From: Auriscalpium vulgare
Taxonomy: Eukaryota; Basidiomycota; Agaricomycetes; Russulales; Auriscalpiaceae
Assembly (NCBI GenBank): GCA_019915015.1
Contig: JAHBBC010000014.1
Span: 930,001-994,000, forward strand
Direction of reading: 5' to 3'
Length of the DNA: 64,000 bases
The translations under genes were made by a program, and so were the position numbers. Shown here piece after piece: positions 33,020 to 44,758 of the stretch. The notes beneath the pieces are model-generated. The model was not told the origin of the DNA and searched no databases. It saw only the letters and a program-made list of their open reading frames with translations. Positions within the stretch are counted from its first letter, which is position 1. Every line of letters begins with the position of its first letter.

Positions 33020-33071
33020 AATGTATTTGGTTTGTGTCAATTGACACGCCAAATGTATTCCGCCAACTGAA
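33020..33071 (-). repeat. Right terminal inverted repeat of the KDZ element
   Basis: Reverse complement of the left TIR with 43 of 52 matches, ending CGCCAACTGAA on the plus strand. Seven bases separate it from the right 9-bp target copy. Confidence 0.85.
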
Positions 33072-33078
33072 GTCCCTC

Positions 33079-34491
33079 GTCACTCGTGCCCGCCCTAGCT
33101 TTCCAGATGAGCATAGGTCTCTCGAGGTCCTTAACTACTCACCTAGGAGTCGGACTGGGCGCCCAATAACGGTCCACATGGATGAAGGCGGCGCGAGAGT
33201 TGAAAGCGTCTCATCTCGCGTCGATATCACCGGAACAGAGGAAATTTCCATCTTGGAGAGCGGTGGAGAGGTATCGAGCCGTCAGATATCGCCTTGCGGC
33301 GTCAAGTTATCTCTCTCTCGATACTCTCATCCTTTATACTTCCCCTTTCCTGTGGACCACTCGCGTGTCAAGCTGAGGATTGCTCGCAAATCGCACTTCG
33401 TCGAGGTGAGTTGGCATGCGGCCCTTGCCAGCCTCATCACATATCTGATATCACCTGCCTACTAGGTTATTATTCCTGTTTCTGGGCCATTTACGGCCGG
33501 CGGGTTCAGCGTGGACCCATTCCCTGTCATCTTTCAGGAGCATACACCGACGGTATGGAACATGCACCGCCTCCATCTCGATAGCCTGCCTTTCGTGAGC
33601 ATCGAGCGCAAAGCAAGTCTCGATTCCTGGCTGAATACACACGTCTCTTTGATGATGTCGGACCGCGAACGAGCGATTATGAATGGCGGGAAGACGACGG
33701 GAAATCAGGATCCCCTTCAGACTCTTGTCGATGTCAAGGAGAGCTTGCACGCAATCTTTGTTCAATATGCGGGCATCCAAGGAGACAAACGTGCGGATGT
33801 CTTTGCTCTGCATGAGCCAACCATGGGCGGCGGATACACACTCCTCTTCATCACTGGCCTTCGCCTCGACTGTTCTGCGCACACGGTAGTGCTGGACGCA
33901 TTTGTCCTCCCCATGACTGACGCGATCATGCCACGAGTCGGGCCATTCATCCCTCGCTTCATGAAGGCGGGTCTCGTGAGCGTGGTCACCGTGGACAATG
34001 AGATGCGCGCTTGGAAGCGCCTACTGCCCGCGTTTGTGGAGAGGTGCCGACACACATGGACTCACGGGCCTGAATGCGCATACGTGAAGACTGGGAGGGT
34101 GCCACTTTCTCTCGAAGTCAACGAGAACCCGCTGTGCACTTGTGGACAAGGGAAGGACGTCGCCTTGTTCACGCGCTCCAAGCTGTGGGCCCCCCTCGCC
34201 CCGTTGGTGACACGCGCCGCCCTCAGCCCTCTTTTCGCCGCATCGTACCTGGAGACAGTAGCGGGCACCCTGCCCAAAGCAGCGGATGTGGAGGCTAGGA
34301 TGGATGCGAGCCGGCGCGCGCGCAGTGCTCCCACTTCCGAATTAGCGTCCGCATCCATCGATGCATGCGCGCTCTGCGGAGGCGGCGGGCAGCCCCGTCT
34401 GTTGAAGTGCAGCAGATGCAAAATGACCAGCTACTGCTCTTCCGTGTGCCAGAGGGCGGATTGGAAGAAGCATAAAGTCTCATGCCGTTGA
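33079..34491 (+). pseudogene. DUF4470/MYND gene, 3' part (split by transposon)
   Basis: Continues the frame broken at 5259: one GTCACTCGT copy (33079-33087), then ARPSFPDEHRSLEVL, an intron at 33406-33465 (60 nt), and an exon to the stop at 34491. The C-terminus is a MYND zinc finger: CALCGGGG, CSRCKMTSYCSSVCQ and HKVSC, with eight metal ligands in the canonical spacing. Together with 2889-5259 the ancestral product would be about 1200 residues, DUF4470 at the start and MYND at the end, the usual architecture of this basidiomycete family. No other lesion is visible in either half, so the gene was probably intact until the insertion. An independent promoter driving the MYND half alone cannot be excluded. 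Confidence 0.85.
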
Positions 34492-34711
34492 CAGTCGTGG
34501 TCGTATCGCGGGAGAGTAAACTCTCAATGTTGTACGTTACGTAGGTGAGCATTTGTGGATGCCTGGCAATTGAAGCATGAGTATTACGAGTCTACGACAG
34601 AGAAAGATCCATAAGTATGAAGGATTGTGGTGGCAACTATTCGAGAGGCTGTGGGTTAGCAAGGAATGATAGACTACGATGATTGTATAAAAAAGACATG
34701 GAACACCCCAT

Positions 34712-37700
34712 TCAAAGTTCAGACCCAACCGCGTCAACGACGTACAAAACCTGTTGCGGCCTTACGAAGAGACCCCGCGACTCTACGGTCGTCACATCGG
34801 ACACGGCGGGTGATACACTCCGCAGCCGCTTGGAGCGGTCAAGGCTCAACTGCTCGCCCTCTCTCTTCAACGTCTTCGTACCCACAGTCCCAATCCAGTC
34901 CAGCCGTCGGCGGCGCGAACCCCGTTCGTCACTGTAGTCCCACTCTGAGCCGACACCCAGGTCAAAGTAGCGCACGCCTCCCCAGGAGCCGTCGTGCCAT
35001 TGCCTGATGTCCGGCTTGTCGCTCGGCGCGGGATCAGAGATGGGGACTTCAACGCCGACCCATGGGCCCGCCTCGCCCTCGACTTCACCAATGTAGCGAG
35101 CATATGCGCGGAAGCGTGCCCGCTTGGAGGTTATGATGCAGGGGATGCCAATTTCGAGTGTCGCGCCACGCGGCTCACGACTTGCATAATCAATGACAGG
35201 CAGAAGCAGCGGCTGTTCGGAGGCCGACTTATATCGTGTGATGGTATCAGAAGAGCCTCTTCGCTGCGGTTGTGAATGAATCGGTGTGTCGACACCCACG
35301 CTCTCGGCAGGCAGACCCTCGGCAAGGGAGGCAGTGTCTTGGTCCGCATTTTCGGACTGATCTAGCTCGGGGGCCTTGCCCTTGCCCTTGATGGTACTCG
35401 TCCCGTCCACTTTACGCTGCGCAGTCTTGCCCTTCGGGGAGTCGCCGTTCTGGTGCGGACTTGCTGCTTTACGTGGCACCACTTTTTTCAAAGTGGAAGG
35501 TGAAGCGGAAGCCGTGGACCGAATGGAGGTGGAAGAACCCTTTCGTGCGGTCGGGCTGAGTTGGCTGAGCTTTGATGTGTCAGGGAGCGGAGGAACTGTC
35601 TTCTTGGGCCGGTTGATGGTATTCGTAGAAGCCGTGGAAGCTGTGGAGAGCCGTCGTGCTGTAGGCTTTGCAGAGGAGGTTGCGGTCGTTCGGACGCTAG
35701 CAGTCGAAACGGTAGAAGAAGCCGAAACCCGACGCGCACGTGGCGCGGAATCTCCTGCTAACTCAGATTTAGCGCTCTTGAATGTTGAGGAAGTATCGCT
35801 TGTGTGAGTAGACACCGAGGAGGAGGGGCGAGACACTGTTAACGTGGTGCGCGAAACGGAAGATGCTGGGCGTGAAGCCGCAGACGCAGGTCGTGAAGCT
35901 GCAGACGCAGGACGACTGGCGACAGATGGAACACGCAGCGACGGGGTAGGGGTACTTTGAGTCGGCTTGCGCACTGTCGACGCCCTCGAGCGCACAGAGG
36001 TGACCGATGCAGCTGACGATTTCAGTTTCGGCTCTGGGCTAGGTCGCGGTCGCTTCCCGTTCGATGATTCAGCAATGCTTGACGAATCTGTCGCGGAAGC
36101 CCGTGCATTCTCCGAGGATTCTTCTGCGATGGCCCCTGACCTCGGTGTCGGAGAAAGTACACGGTTCACCGAGGCACCCGAAGGTGTAAGTTTGGAGTCA
36201 GGTCGTGGGCCAAGCGAGGGTGCGACACGGCGTGGAGCAGTGGACGCGCTGCTCACGCGAGAAGTTGTGGAGTAGGTGCTGCGCGCAACCGAACGCACAG
36301 AGCTGCCTGAAGACGTGAGGGGCTCCCGAGGACTTGCAGGTACGTTGTGTTTCGCCATGTTGCGGTTGAGCACACTTGTGCGCAGTGAGTGCATACTGAT
36401 AGTGTCGTTGTCATTGTCAGGTCTCCCAACAGTCGAACGACTACCGTTGCGAGCAGGAGAACCCTTGACAGGCGAGGTAGGCAAAGGCGAAGTGAGATCC
36501 TCGACAGGAACCTCGATCTCTGCGGAGGAATTAGTATGTTATAGTAGCAGGACCGAAAGCTTCCGCACCATGACTGATCTCCTTTAATGCCCATCCGTCG
36601 AGGGTATCAAACCCTCCTTCCTGTCGAACACCAACCCACCGTTTTCTCATCCAGCGGAGAAGTTCAACACGAGTGTCTTCCACCTGGACACGGATGGCGG
36701 ACGTCGACGGTAGCAATGTATCATTGATGTCGATGGGATGTGGGCGGAGAAGGATAGACGAAACCAGGACCTGCAGACACTTCAATTCGGAGCTCAATGA
36801 GCAAGAGGTGGAACGTACCTGATAGAGTGTCCCCGCATTCTTATCCGCAAATCCGCGTTGAACAGACTTCATGACCCATTCAACGTGTTCCGTGTCCTCG
36901 AACCGGGCACCATTGGCCTCCATGACCTCCAACCACTCAGATTGTTCAAAGCATTCTTCGGCTTGGTCGCAGAGCACCCGGTCAATCCCATGACGGGCGT
37001 CTATGATCATATCGCGAACGACATCAGCCCAGGGGTCAATGAGAGTCTCTAGCCTGGCTAGTGCGGCCTCCGCAGCAAATAACAACGGGAACACATTGAG
37101 AGGTGTTGTCCGTTTGGCAACTCCCTTCAGCGCCGCGTCTCGAATCCTCTTGTCCAATCGCGCGAAATCGGCGTTGCACCAGCCATCACCGAAGAGGCCC
37201 ACAAGGCCACGTCGTGCACCACGCTCGAGAGGCACGTTCTTGACGTCGTCTTGCAGTGCGAACTCCAAGACACGGGGAACTCGGCGCGAGCACTGCCGGC
37301 AACGACAGCCGCTGACACCCCACTTGCCCCCAGTGATGCGTTCGTACTCGGCGAACTCCAGAAAGGCATGGAAGAGGCCATGCATCATCTCCTGCACGAT
37401 GCGAGCTTGAATCTCGTCAAACAGGGTGTCGAGAGCGATGTACGCTGAAGAGCGCAAGATAGCGAAAGCGGTGTCCAGATCGTATGTTCGGTTAGAGAAA
37501 ATGAGTGTCCCGGTGTAAATGAAGCCAAGGATGAAGTGTAGAGCAGGAGGTGTGAAGGGTGGCGACGGGAGCGTTATAGATGGCGGTTCCTCTGAGTCGT
37601 CATCAGGTTTCGAATTCCATCCAATGAGGGCATTGTAGAAATACGAGGAGCGAGAGACGAGGATAAAGCGATGAGTGGTGAACACTGCTGCCGACCCTTC

Positions 37701-38598
37701 GTGGTGCGCAGAAGAACTGCCCTCGATGATGACGCGCACGTCAGAGTATAGTCGGGATCGCCACATGAACACCAGGTCCTTCCGCAACTTGTCGATCCTA
37801 TTTTCCTCGGCATCGCCTTCCTCACGATAGTGTTCGTTCGAATCGTACAAGAACTCGAAAGCTGCACCGATGCCTTTGCCTGTGTAAAGATACTCGAGCT
37901 CCTTTGAGAAGAGAGTAGGGTTGATGGATGTTGTGAGACGCAAGATTCCGCCTCGTGTCGTTGATATGGGAGATGCGGGGCGAAAGGGTGAAGGGGAGCG
38001 TGAGACGGTGGGTAGGTCGACTCCGAGCGTCAAAGACAGCGCTGACTGTGTGGGATAGCCCGACGGCGAGTAGGGCCTCGGGGAGCCTATGGGAGCAGGG
38101 CGGAAGGAGAAATAGCGGGCTTGAAAGCTCGGCGGCGCGCGGGCATAGACGATGGCTATAGCGAGGTGCGCGTTAGCATTATATCGCACAAAGTGAGACG
38201 ACGGCGCGTGATCAACGCGATCGCTAGCAATCTTTCGTAGGCAAAGATGATTATGGCAAACGCGTTCGGGCAATGCATCTCAGGAAATAGAAACGCGAGG
38301 AAGAGTGAGTTAACATGTTCAAACCCTGAAACTCCTGCAGCACACTACAGGACTGCATCGCAACACACAGCACAACTGACGAGAGTGAAAAAAAACCGCT
38401 ACACTCACCCTTGTGTCCCCAGACCTCTTCGCCGTTTCCGCCACCATCGTCATCCCCAAGCAGCTCCCAGAGTACGTCCGGGAAGCGGTCTTTCGCGCGT
38501 TGAAATAGAGATTCCAAGTCAGTTTGCCAAGCGACGGTGGATTTCTTGGAAGCCTCTGTGAGGCCTGGAGGTGGAGGGGAGGTGGACGTGGAGGCCAT
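34712..38598 (-). CDS. BTB/POZ plus CAP-Gly protein, 1178 codons
   Basis: Four exons (38598-38409, 38155-36819, 36770-36569, 36519-34712) close to 1178 codons plus stop. What could be taken for two separate genes is joined by a 49-nt intron (36568-36520) with GT, a TACTAAT branch site and AG; frames match exactly. A BTB fold (YSDVRVIIEGS...FTTHRFILVSRSSYFYNALIGW) lies at about residues 180-330. Then comes a long Ser/Thr/Pro-rich disordered region with SRPASAASRPASAA repeats. The C-terminus holds a CAP-Gly-like domain (GIPCIITSKRARFRAYARYIGEV...WVGVEVP...HDGSWGGVRYF...GLFVRPQQV), with a HDG in place of the usual KNDG. CAP-Gly domains bind microtubule ends or EEY/F tails, and BTB domains often recruit cullin-3, so a cytoskeletal adaptor is inferred. 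The 253-nt first intron could hide a small exon. Convergent with the MYND half. Confidence 0.8.
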
Positions 38599-38979
38599 TG
38601 AGTGGGAAGGGTAGAGAGCGAAAGGGTATCAGAGAGAAGCGACAGCCGGAAAGCGAACACGAGGCGAGAGGAAGTACGGACAACACGAGACGGAACACGA
38701 GGTGGATGGCGCCCGGGGTATACTGTCGCTGTCGGGCAACGGCGACGAGGACGTCGTCGAGGACGAGGTTGACGACGGAGGCAAATGGATAACGGGCGGC
38801 CGCCGTCGACCTATCGAGCAGACGACTGGCGAGTTGGCGGTGGGGTTAGGGTTCCTATCCACAGAGAACAAACAAAGATCAACGAACGACAGTCAAGTTG
38901 TCCACGACCGTCTTTCTCTAGCAATCCCTCCCCATCGTCGCCCACAGCGCACAGCTGCCCCTTCACACCGTCTGTGACG

Positions 38980-41558
38980 ATGCCCGCCCCTCCTTTCGCC
39001 ACGAACATACAGCAGCCGCTCCCCGCCCTCTATCTCTACCCTCTCAATGACTCCTTCATCCCAAAACACATCCACCTCCCACCAGGTCAGCGGGTGAAGA
39101 TCGGCCGTCAGACCAATGCAAAATCAGCGCCTGGAGAACGCAACGGCTACTTCGACTCGAAAGTTCTCAGCCGACAGCATGCAGAAGTATGGGAGGACTC
39201 AACCAAGGTGCGTCCTAATAGCCTGTCTGTCACTGCCACCTTTTCTAACCATACTTCGCAGATCTTCATCAAAGATGTGAAAAGCTCTAACGGCACCTTC
39301 ATAAACGGTGAACGGCTCAGCCCAGAGGGTGCAGAGTCGGAGCCGTTTGAGCTCAAGTCGGACGACATCGTGGTACGTAGCTCTTCCGCGCTCCGCGCAT
39401 TCGCTTCCTCATCACTTCTCAGGAATTCGGCATCGACATAGTCGGCGAGGACAACAAAACTATCATCCACCATAAAGTAGCAGCGCGGGCTGTCTGCGTC
39501 TTCACCGAGGCGGACGCGAGCATCGCCGCACGCGTCGAGCAGCACCAGAACCCGCAAATGGGCACCGTCACAGGCGGGAGCAACGGCAACGCCGCCTTCA
39601 GCTTTGCCAATGGTCAGGCTGCACCGGGTCAAGGTCAGCGACGGCCAACTGTGCAACCGCAGGGTCTCGCTGGCATGGGTGGCATGGGTGGGAACATGCG
39701 AGCTCCTGGCAAGAGCGGGCTCACATTTGATCACATACTCAATCGATTGCAGGGAGAACTTCAGAAGAGCCGCGAGACGGGTTCCGAGTTGCACTCTCTA
39801 GCTGGCGCAATGAATGACATCCACGAGACGCTGGGGGGCAACCTGGTGCGCGCTTCTTAGGCATCTCATATCTACAATCGCTAATCGTCTGCCTTACAGC
39901 CCCAGAGCCTACCACCCTACCCACAAACTCTGCCTCCTGTCCTTCCTCCTCAACCCCCTGCGTCCTTGGACACTTCCCTCGCGGCGACGCCAGCATTGGC
40001 AGAGCTGCAATCGCAGCTGCAGCAGACACAAAGCTCACTGTCCAGTCATGTCGACAAGATCCGTGCCCTTGAGGGTCTTCTCGCCGAGCATGACGCTATC
40101 AAGCGCGAGGTGAGCTCCTTGCGCGAACTCATGGAGGAAGAGAAGAGGGAGCTAGCTGAGGTGCGTGCGGGGCGACATCCAGCGGAGCACCATGGCGGGG
40201 CAGCAGAGGAGGACGACTTCGCGGCGGACGATGACGACACGCGGAGCATCGCCACTGTGACTCCGCACGAGTTGGAACGCGTCGAAGAGGAAGAAGAGGA
40301 ACAACTCGCTGCGGAAGAGGAGGAAGAGGAACGACGCAGGCGTCGTAACGAACTGCGTCCACGAACGCCCGAACCAAGCCACTACGACGATGAAGAATCC
40401 AAGTCCCACCTTTCCGCTCGCTCTAGATCCTCATCACCACCCCCTCGAGAAATCTCCGCGCCTCCCACCTTTACTATTCCAGAAGAACTAAGCGCTCGCC
40501 TGACAGCAATCTCTAATCAATTGGAGTCAACACTAGAACTATACCGGGGACTTCAATCACAGCATGCGGTCGCACAGTCCACCATCTCCCTACTCGAGTC
40601 TAAAGTCGTCGCCCTGGAGTCCCAGGTCCAGGCCACGCAGTCGCAGGCACAGTCGCAGGCCGCGGAGGCGACCCAGGAGCGTGCTTCTTTGACTGCGCTC
40701 GTTGCAGAATGGAAGAAGGGAGTAGAGGGCCAATGGAGCGGTGTCCAGGAGGAGTGGAACCAGGAACGTGCCCGCTTGAGCAAAGCCCGCGACGAGTGGG
40801 AGAGCCGAGTCCACTCTGTGGAAGAAGGGCTCGGCGCCGCCGTTGCGAAAGTGGACGCCAGCCTCTCGAGTTTTGAGCAGGGGCGCGCCTTCCAACTCAA
40901 GCAGAATGGGAACGGGCGGCTGGGCGGCGGCCTCGTAACGCCGCCTAGCCCGCGCAGCCTGTCGTCGGACTCGAGCTCGGGCAAGCCGCGACAGCGCAAG
41001 AAGCGCGGGCGCGCACGATCGCATTCCACCGGGTCCAAGGAGGACGCAGACGGGTACGCCAGCTCATCCGAGGCCGCGTTGCTCGACGACAAGTCCTCGT
41101 CCGCGTCGGTGGCAGCGGGCGGCCTCCCGCCAAACTCCTCGTCCCCACAGCAGCGTGTGCAGCGGGCACGCCCGCGCTCGCCATGGCTCCCGGAAGACTC
41201 GGACTCGGACAGCCACGACGGGCGCATTGGGGCGGAGCGGCGCAAGGAGCACATCCTGAGCACGTACCCCATCACACCGGACCCATCGGTGAGGAAGGCG
41301 TCGTCGGGTTCGTCGGTGACGATGACTACGGAGGATGATGCGCTGGCGAGTTCGAACGAGGCACACCATAGACACTTGAAGCTTCCCCTCGGTTCGGTGA
41401 GTCAACAACTCTTTCTTTATCTCCGTGAGCACGACGCTGACCACAGTCTTCTCCTACAGCACATATTTGCGGCTACAGAGTATCAAACAGCAATCGGCGT
41501 CGTGCTGCTCGCAGGGGCGGCGGCAGCAGTATTATGGCGCGTCAAAGCCACAGAGTAG
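38980..41558 (+). CDS. Tail-anchored FHA-domain protein, SLMAP/PRO45-like (STRIPAK)
   Basis: Five exons (38980-39207, 39262-39372, 39423-39845, 39900-41396, 41460-41558) close to 785 codons plus stop. An FHA domain occupies about residues 15-145 with the core phosphothreonine-binding motifs intact: KIGRQ, SRQHAEV and KSSNGTFINGERL. Coiled-coil segments follow (LAELQSQLQQTQSSL to EEKRELAE, and about residues 430-560), then a basic/Ser-rich region. The final 20 residues before KATE are hydrophobic (TAIGVVLLAGAAAAVLW), a C-terminal tail anchor. FHA + coiled coil + tail anchor is the layout of human SLMAP and Sordaria PRO45, the STRIPAK subunit that sits on nuclear envelope, ER and mitochondria. 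The start was chosen at the ATG just before the FHA fold. Confidence 0.85.
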
Positions 41559-41800
41559 TCTTTCCCATACATATGAGCAAAGGACCGTCATCGGACCTGT
41601 TGCACTGGCTTGTTCTCATTTGCATGATGCATCGGTACCGTTGTCTCTCTGCCCGCCTGGATCCGCATTTTTCTTTTTATTGCGTCTTTTGCATTTTCCG
41701 CTGTGTCGTTTTGTCTCTTCGTTGTCAATAATACCTAACCAGTTCTCATGTATCACATTTGTCCGTATGCCTTTCTCCTTAATCTTATGACCTTTGACGA

Positions 41801-41872
41801 TATAGACTTTTGGCCAACCAAAGATCCCACGACTGCGATGCGGTATAGACTTTTGGCCAACCAAAGATCTCA
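41801..41872 (+). repeat. Tandem duplication of about 42 bp
   Basis: TATAGACTTTTGGCCAACCA followed by AAGATC occurs twice in the 3' space between the convergent FHA and Skt5-like genes. It is palindromic around TTGGCCAA. Confidence 0.75.
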
Positions 41873-42069
41873 TGCGTCAAGACAAAGTTCTGCTCTCGAA
41901 AATCATATATTGACCCACGCCAACATGGATATATAATAAATCATTGCTTTATGATATACAAGACAAGATGATATATGCTACTACGTGGAACCGACAGCAT
42001 CGTAAATGTTCATCCATTCTACTCCAGGTCCAAAGCCCGTCCCCAAATTCCCGTCCGAACCCGCATATA

Positions 42070-44758
42070 CTACATGATCACGCACTCCTTTTCCTCCAAC
42101 TTCTGGCTCTGGAAGCCCATCTCCTGGAACGTCGCAGGCCCCTTCTGCGGCGGCGGGGTGCGCCCATCTTGTGGAGGCCCAGGCGCCGGGGCTGGCGCTG
42201 ACTGCTGTGGGCGTGGGCGGGCGCGCAGTGGCGGCGTGACCTGCTGGCTCGGCGGCGGGCCCTGCTGCGACGGGCCCTGCGGCGGGGGCGTCGCACCATG
42301 ATCCGTCAGGCCGAACCGCGGCTGGCTGGCGAACGGCCGTTGCTGCTGCTGCGGCGTCGCAGACGGCGGTGGCAAGCTCTGCTGTGCGGGGCGCGGCGAC
42401 TGCTGTGGCAGGCTCTGTTGTGCGGGGCGCGGTGACCCGCGCCACGCCGCGGGGCCAGCGCCGGCGGGCCCGCTGTACTGCCGCGCTTCAGTGGACGGGC
42501 GGGGTGCGTGTCCGGGACTGAAGTTCTGTGCCTGCGGTGGTGGCGGGCCCTGCTGCTGCTGCGGAGGGCCCTGTGCGTATGCCTGCGCAGGCGGTGGACC
42601 CTGTGCGTAAGCCTGTGCCGACGGACCGGGGCCCGCCGCGTACGGCTGGCTCTGCGCGGGCGGCTGGGCAACAGGCGGGGTCGCGGCGGCGGGCTCGCGC
42701 GGCGGGCGGTACGCGAGCGAGTTCTGGCGGATCGTCGCGATCATTTGCTGGCCGCCGGCCACGGGCATCGCGGCCTGCGGCGCGCCGCCGCGCGCGTCCG
42801 AGCGCTGTTTGGCCTGGGTGCGCTTGCGCACGAGCGTGACGTCCGTGAGCTGGTCGTGCTCCTGACGTGAGAGCGCCTGGGGCGCCGGGTGCGAGAGCGC
42901 GGCGAGCCGCTCGGCCGCGTCCGCGTTGCCGTGCTGCGAGGCCTGTGGATGTATGCGCAGTGAGTGCGCTGCGTGAGGACGGTAGAAACAGAAGAGGCAC
43001 TGACCCTGGTGTACCACTTCCGCGCGGCGTCGATGTCCTTGGGCCCGCCGACACCGACCTCGGTATAGTACCCCATCGCAAACTCGGCGCTGGGCAGGCC
43101 CTTCCGCGCGGATTTCTCCGCAAAGGTGAATGCGAGCGCCTCGTCCTTGTCGAATGCACCCTCCGCGCCACACAGAAACCACTTGCTAAGTGCCATGTCC
43201 GCCTCGACCTCGCCCTGCTGGCTAGCAAGCGAGTAGTACTGCACGCTCAGCAACGCGTCGAACGGGAACGGCGCGTTTGCGAACTCGTACGAGTGCCCGA
43301 GCTTGTACTGCGCGGGTGCGAAGTGCAGGTAGGCCGCGCGTTCGAGGTGCCGGCGCGCGTCATTTGGGGAAAGCAGATGCTGAGGAAGCTGGGCAGGGGA
43401 AAACTCGCCGAGGAGAAGCAGGCCAAAGATGTACGCGGGCTGGGGGACATCGACGGTGGCGAGGGTGGCCGCACGCTGGAGGAGAGGAAGAGCGCTCTCT
43501 GGACTGGCGGTGAGGCCGAGCTGCCCGAGGAGATTGGCCATCCCCATCCGCTATACAGTTCATGTCAGCAGGCGCTGATTGCGGCGGGTGGATCAACGTA
43601 CGTATAAGCAGCTCTCGTCGTTGTTCCTCACGCCGCGCTCAAAGCAGTCCTTCGCGTGCGGGAAGTCGCCAAAGTTTTCGTAGTCACGGCCGAGCTTAAA
43701 CCAAGCCTTGTGGAAGCCCGCCCTTGCCGCCTTCTCGTAGTCGCGGAAGGCCGCGCGGGGGTTGGTCTGCACATGGCGCGGGAACGCACCGCTCGCCTCG
43801 AGCGTCGCGCGCAGGTACACCGCCTCGGGGATGGGGTGCTGTGTACCTGCGAGCTGCAGAATGAGCGGGACAGCGATGTCGGCGAGACGGGAAAGCTCCG
43901 AGTCTGTGATGTGCACAGGCCCCGGCGGCGCATCCTCTGGCGGAGGGTGCATGCGCTCCACGAGCGACAGGACATCGCGGGACCAGGCAAGCTTGGAAGC
44001 GGGGTTCCCGTTCGGATTTTGGATCGGTTGCTCGGCGGCGAGGAGAGATGAGATGGTGGGAAGGGGGGCTGTCAGGGAAGGGGGGTCTGCAGCTGCGGCT
44101 GCGGCTGCGGTTACGGCTGCGGTTGCTGGGGGTGGATGGATGGACATGGCGCCCATTGCAGGTGACAACGAGTCTGGGGTGCCCGGCGGAAGGGTTGGAT
44201 TGCGTGGGGACGAATACGACGGGAAGGGGCGGTGACCCTGCGGGGGTGGGGGAGGGCCCGGGGGAGGCTGCGATGGCGACGATGTGGAAGGCTGCGGCTG
44301 GGGGAAGTTCCAAGGACTCCAGTCAGAACCGGCTGGGGGAGGGAGCGGGGTTGCGCCGCGGGCAGCCCCCGGATTAGCAAAACCGGGATTGGGGTTGAAA
44401 CCGGCGGGCGCAGGGCTGCCGTAGCCTGCGTGGCCGGGTGGCGGAGGCGGCGGCGGCACGTTGTAGTTGCTCAGGCTGGGTGTGAAGGACGGATCGCGGG
44501 AGATCTGGTGGTCGAGAGTGCGCGCCATCTGTCGCGGGGATGCTTATGAGAACGTTGAGAGCAAGACGCGGGATCCGAGACGGAGCGCACCTCTGCCGGC
44601 AGATCTGGCTGGAGCTTGTGCGGCCGGGGCGCGGCGAGCGGGGCGTCGAAGTGGGGCTGGGACGTCTCGTAGTCGAGGGCGTTGGGGGGCAGCGGGGGCA
44701 GCGGGGGACGGCGGGCGGGGTCGACGGGGTGAGGCGGGATGGGCGGAATGGCGGACAT
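42070..44758 (-). CDS. Skt5/Chs4-like chitin synthase activator (Sel1 repeats, CaaX)
   Basis: Four exons (44758-44591, 44528-43602, 43550-43005, 42942-42070) close to 837 codons plus stop. A Pro-rich N-terminus of about 200 residues precedes a run of Sel1-like repeats (EKAARAGFHKAWFKLGRDYEN, PYEFANAP-like stretches, LERAAYLHFAPAQYKLGHSYE, YYSLASQQGEVEADMALSKW, EKSARKGLPSAEFAMGYYTEVG, KWYTRASQHGNADAAERL). A long Gln/Pro/Ala-rich tail ends in CVIM, a CaaX box for prenylation. Repeat number, order and the terminal CaaX are those of yeast Skt5/Chs4, which anchors and activates chitin synthase III at the bud neck or hyphal septum. The last donor is GTCAGT, less usual but required for frame. A TATATA lies about 25 bp upstream of the ATG on the minus strand, suggesting a very short leader. 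Confidence 0.88.

Larger units (their letters stand above)
5260..33078. mobile_element. 27.8 kb composite KDZ-type DNA transposon carrying a TET/JBP gene
   Basis: The insertion interrupts the DUF4470/MYND gene. It is bounded by inverted repeats (5265-5316 and 33020-33071; 43 of 52 positions match, starting TTCAGTTGGCG) and a 9-bp direct repeat in the target. Inside are a full-length KDZ transposase, a TET/JBP dioxygenase, three other multi-exon genes, and sub-terminal arrays at both ends with a shared ATGCATTTGGC-type core. KDZ (Kyakuja-Dileera-Zisupton) elements and their association with TET/JBP genes are established for Agaricomycetes. The composite size, the outward tRNA-like sequences next to both arrays, and the PIF/Harbinger-type element nested in the right array are seen here directly. 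Whether it is still mobile is unknown. All transposase exons close in frame, so autonomous activity is possible. Confidence 0.85.

Noticed and set aside
5260..33078. Starship-type giant element
   Set aside because: No tyrosine recombinase with DUF3435 was found; TIRs and a KDZ transposase identify a DNA transposon of another class.
32722..33465. 247-codon frame starting MHLAGPMHLAG
   Set aside because: Its first part is the 18-bp array; only the portion after 33087 is real and belongs to the split DUF4470/MYND gene.
36531..36600. Stop at 36531 as the end of the BTB gene
   Set aside because: A GT-TACTAAT-AG intron removes it and both frames then close to one protein of 1178 codons.
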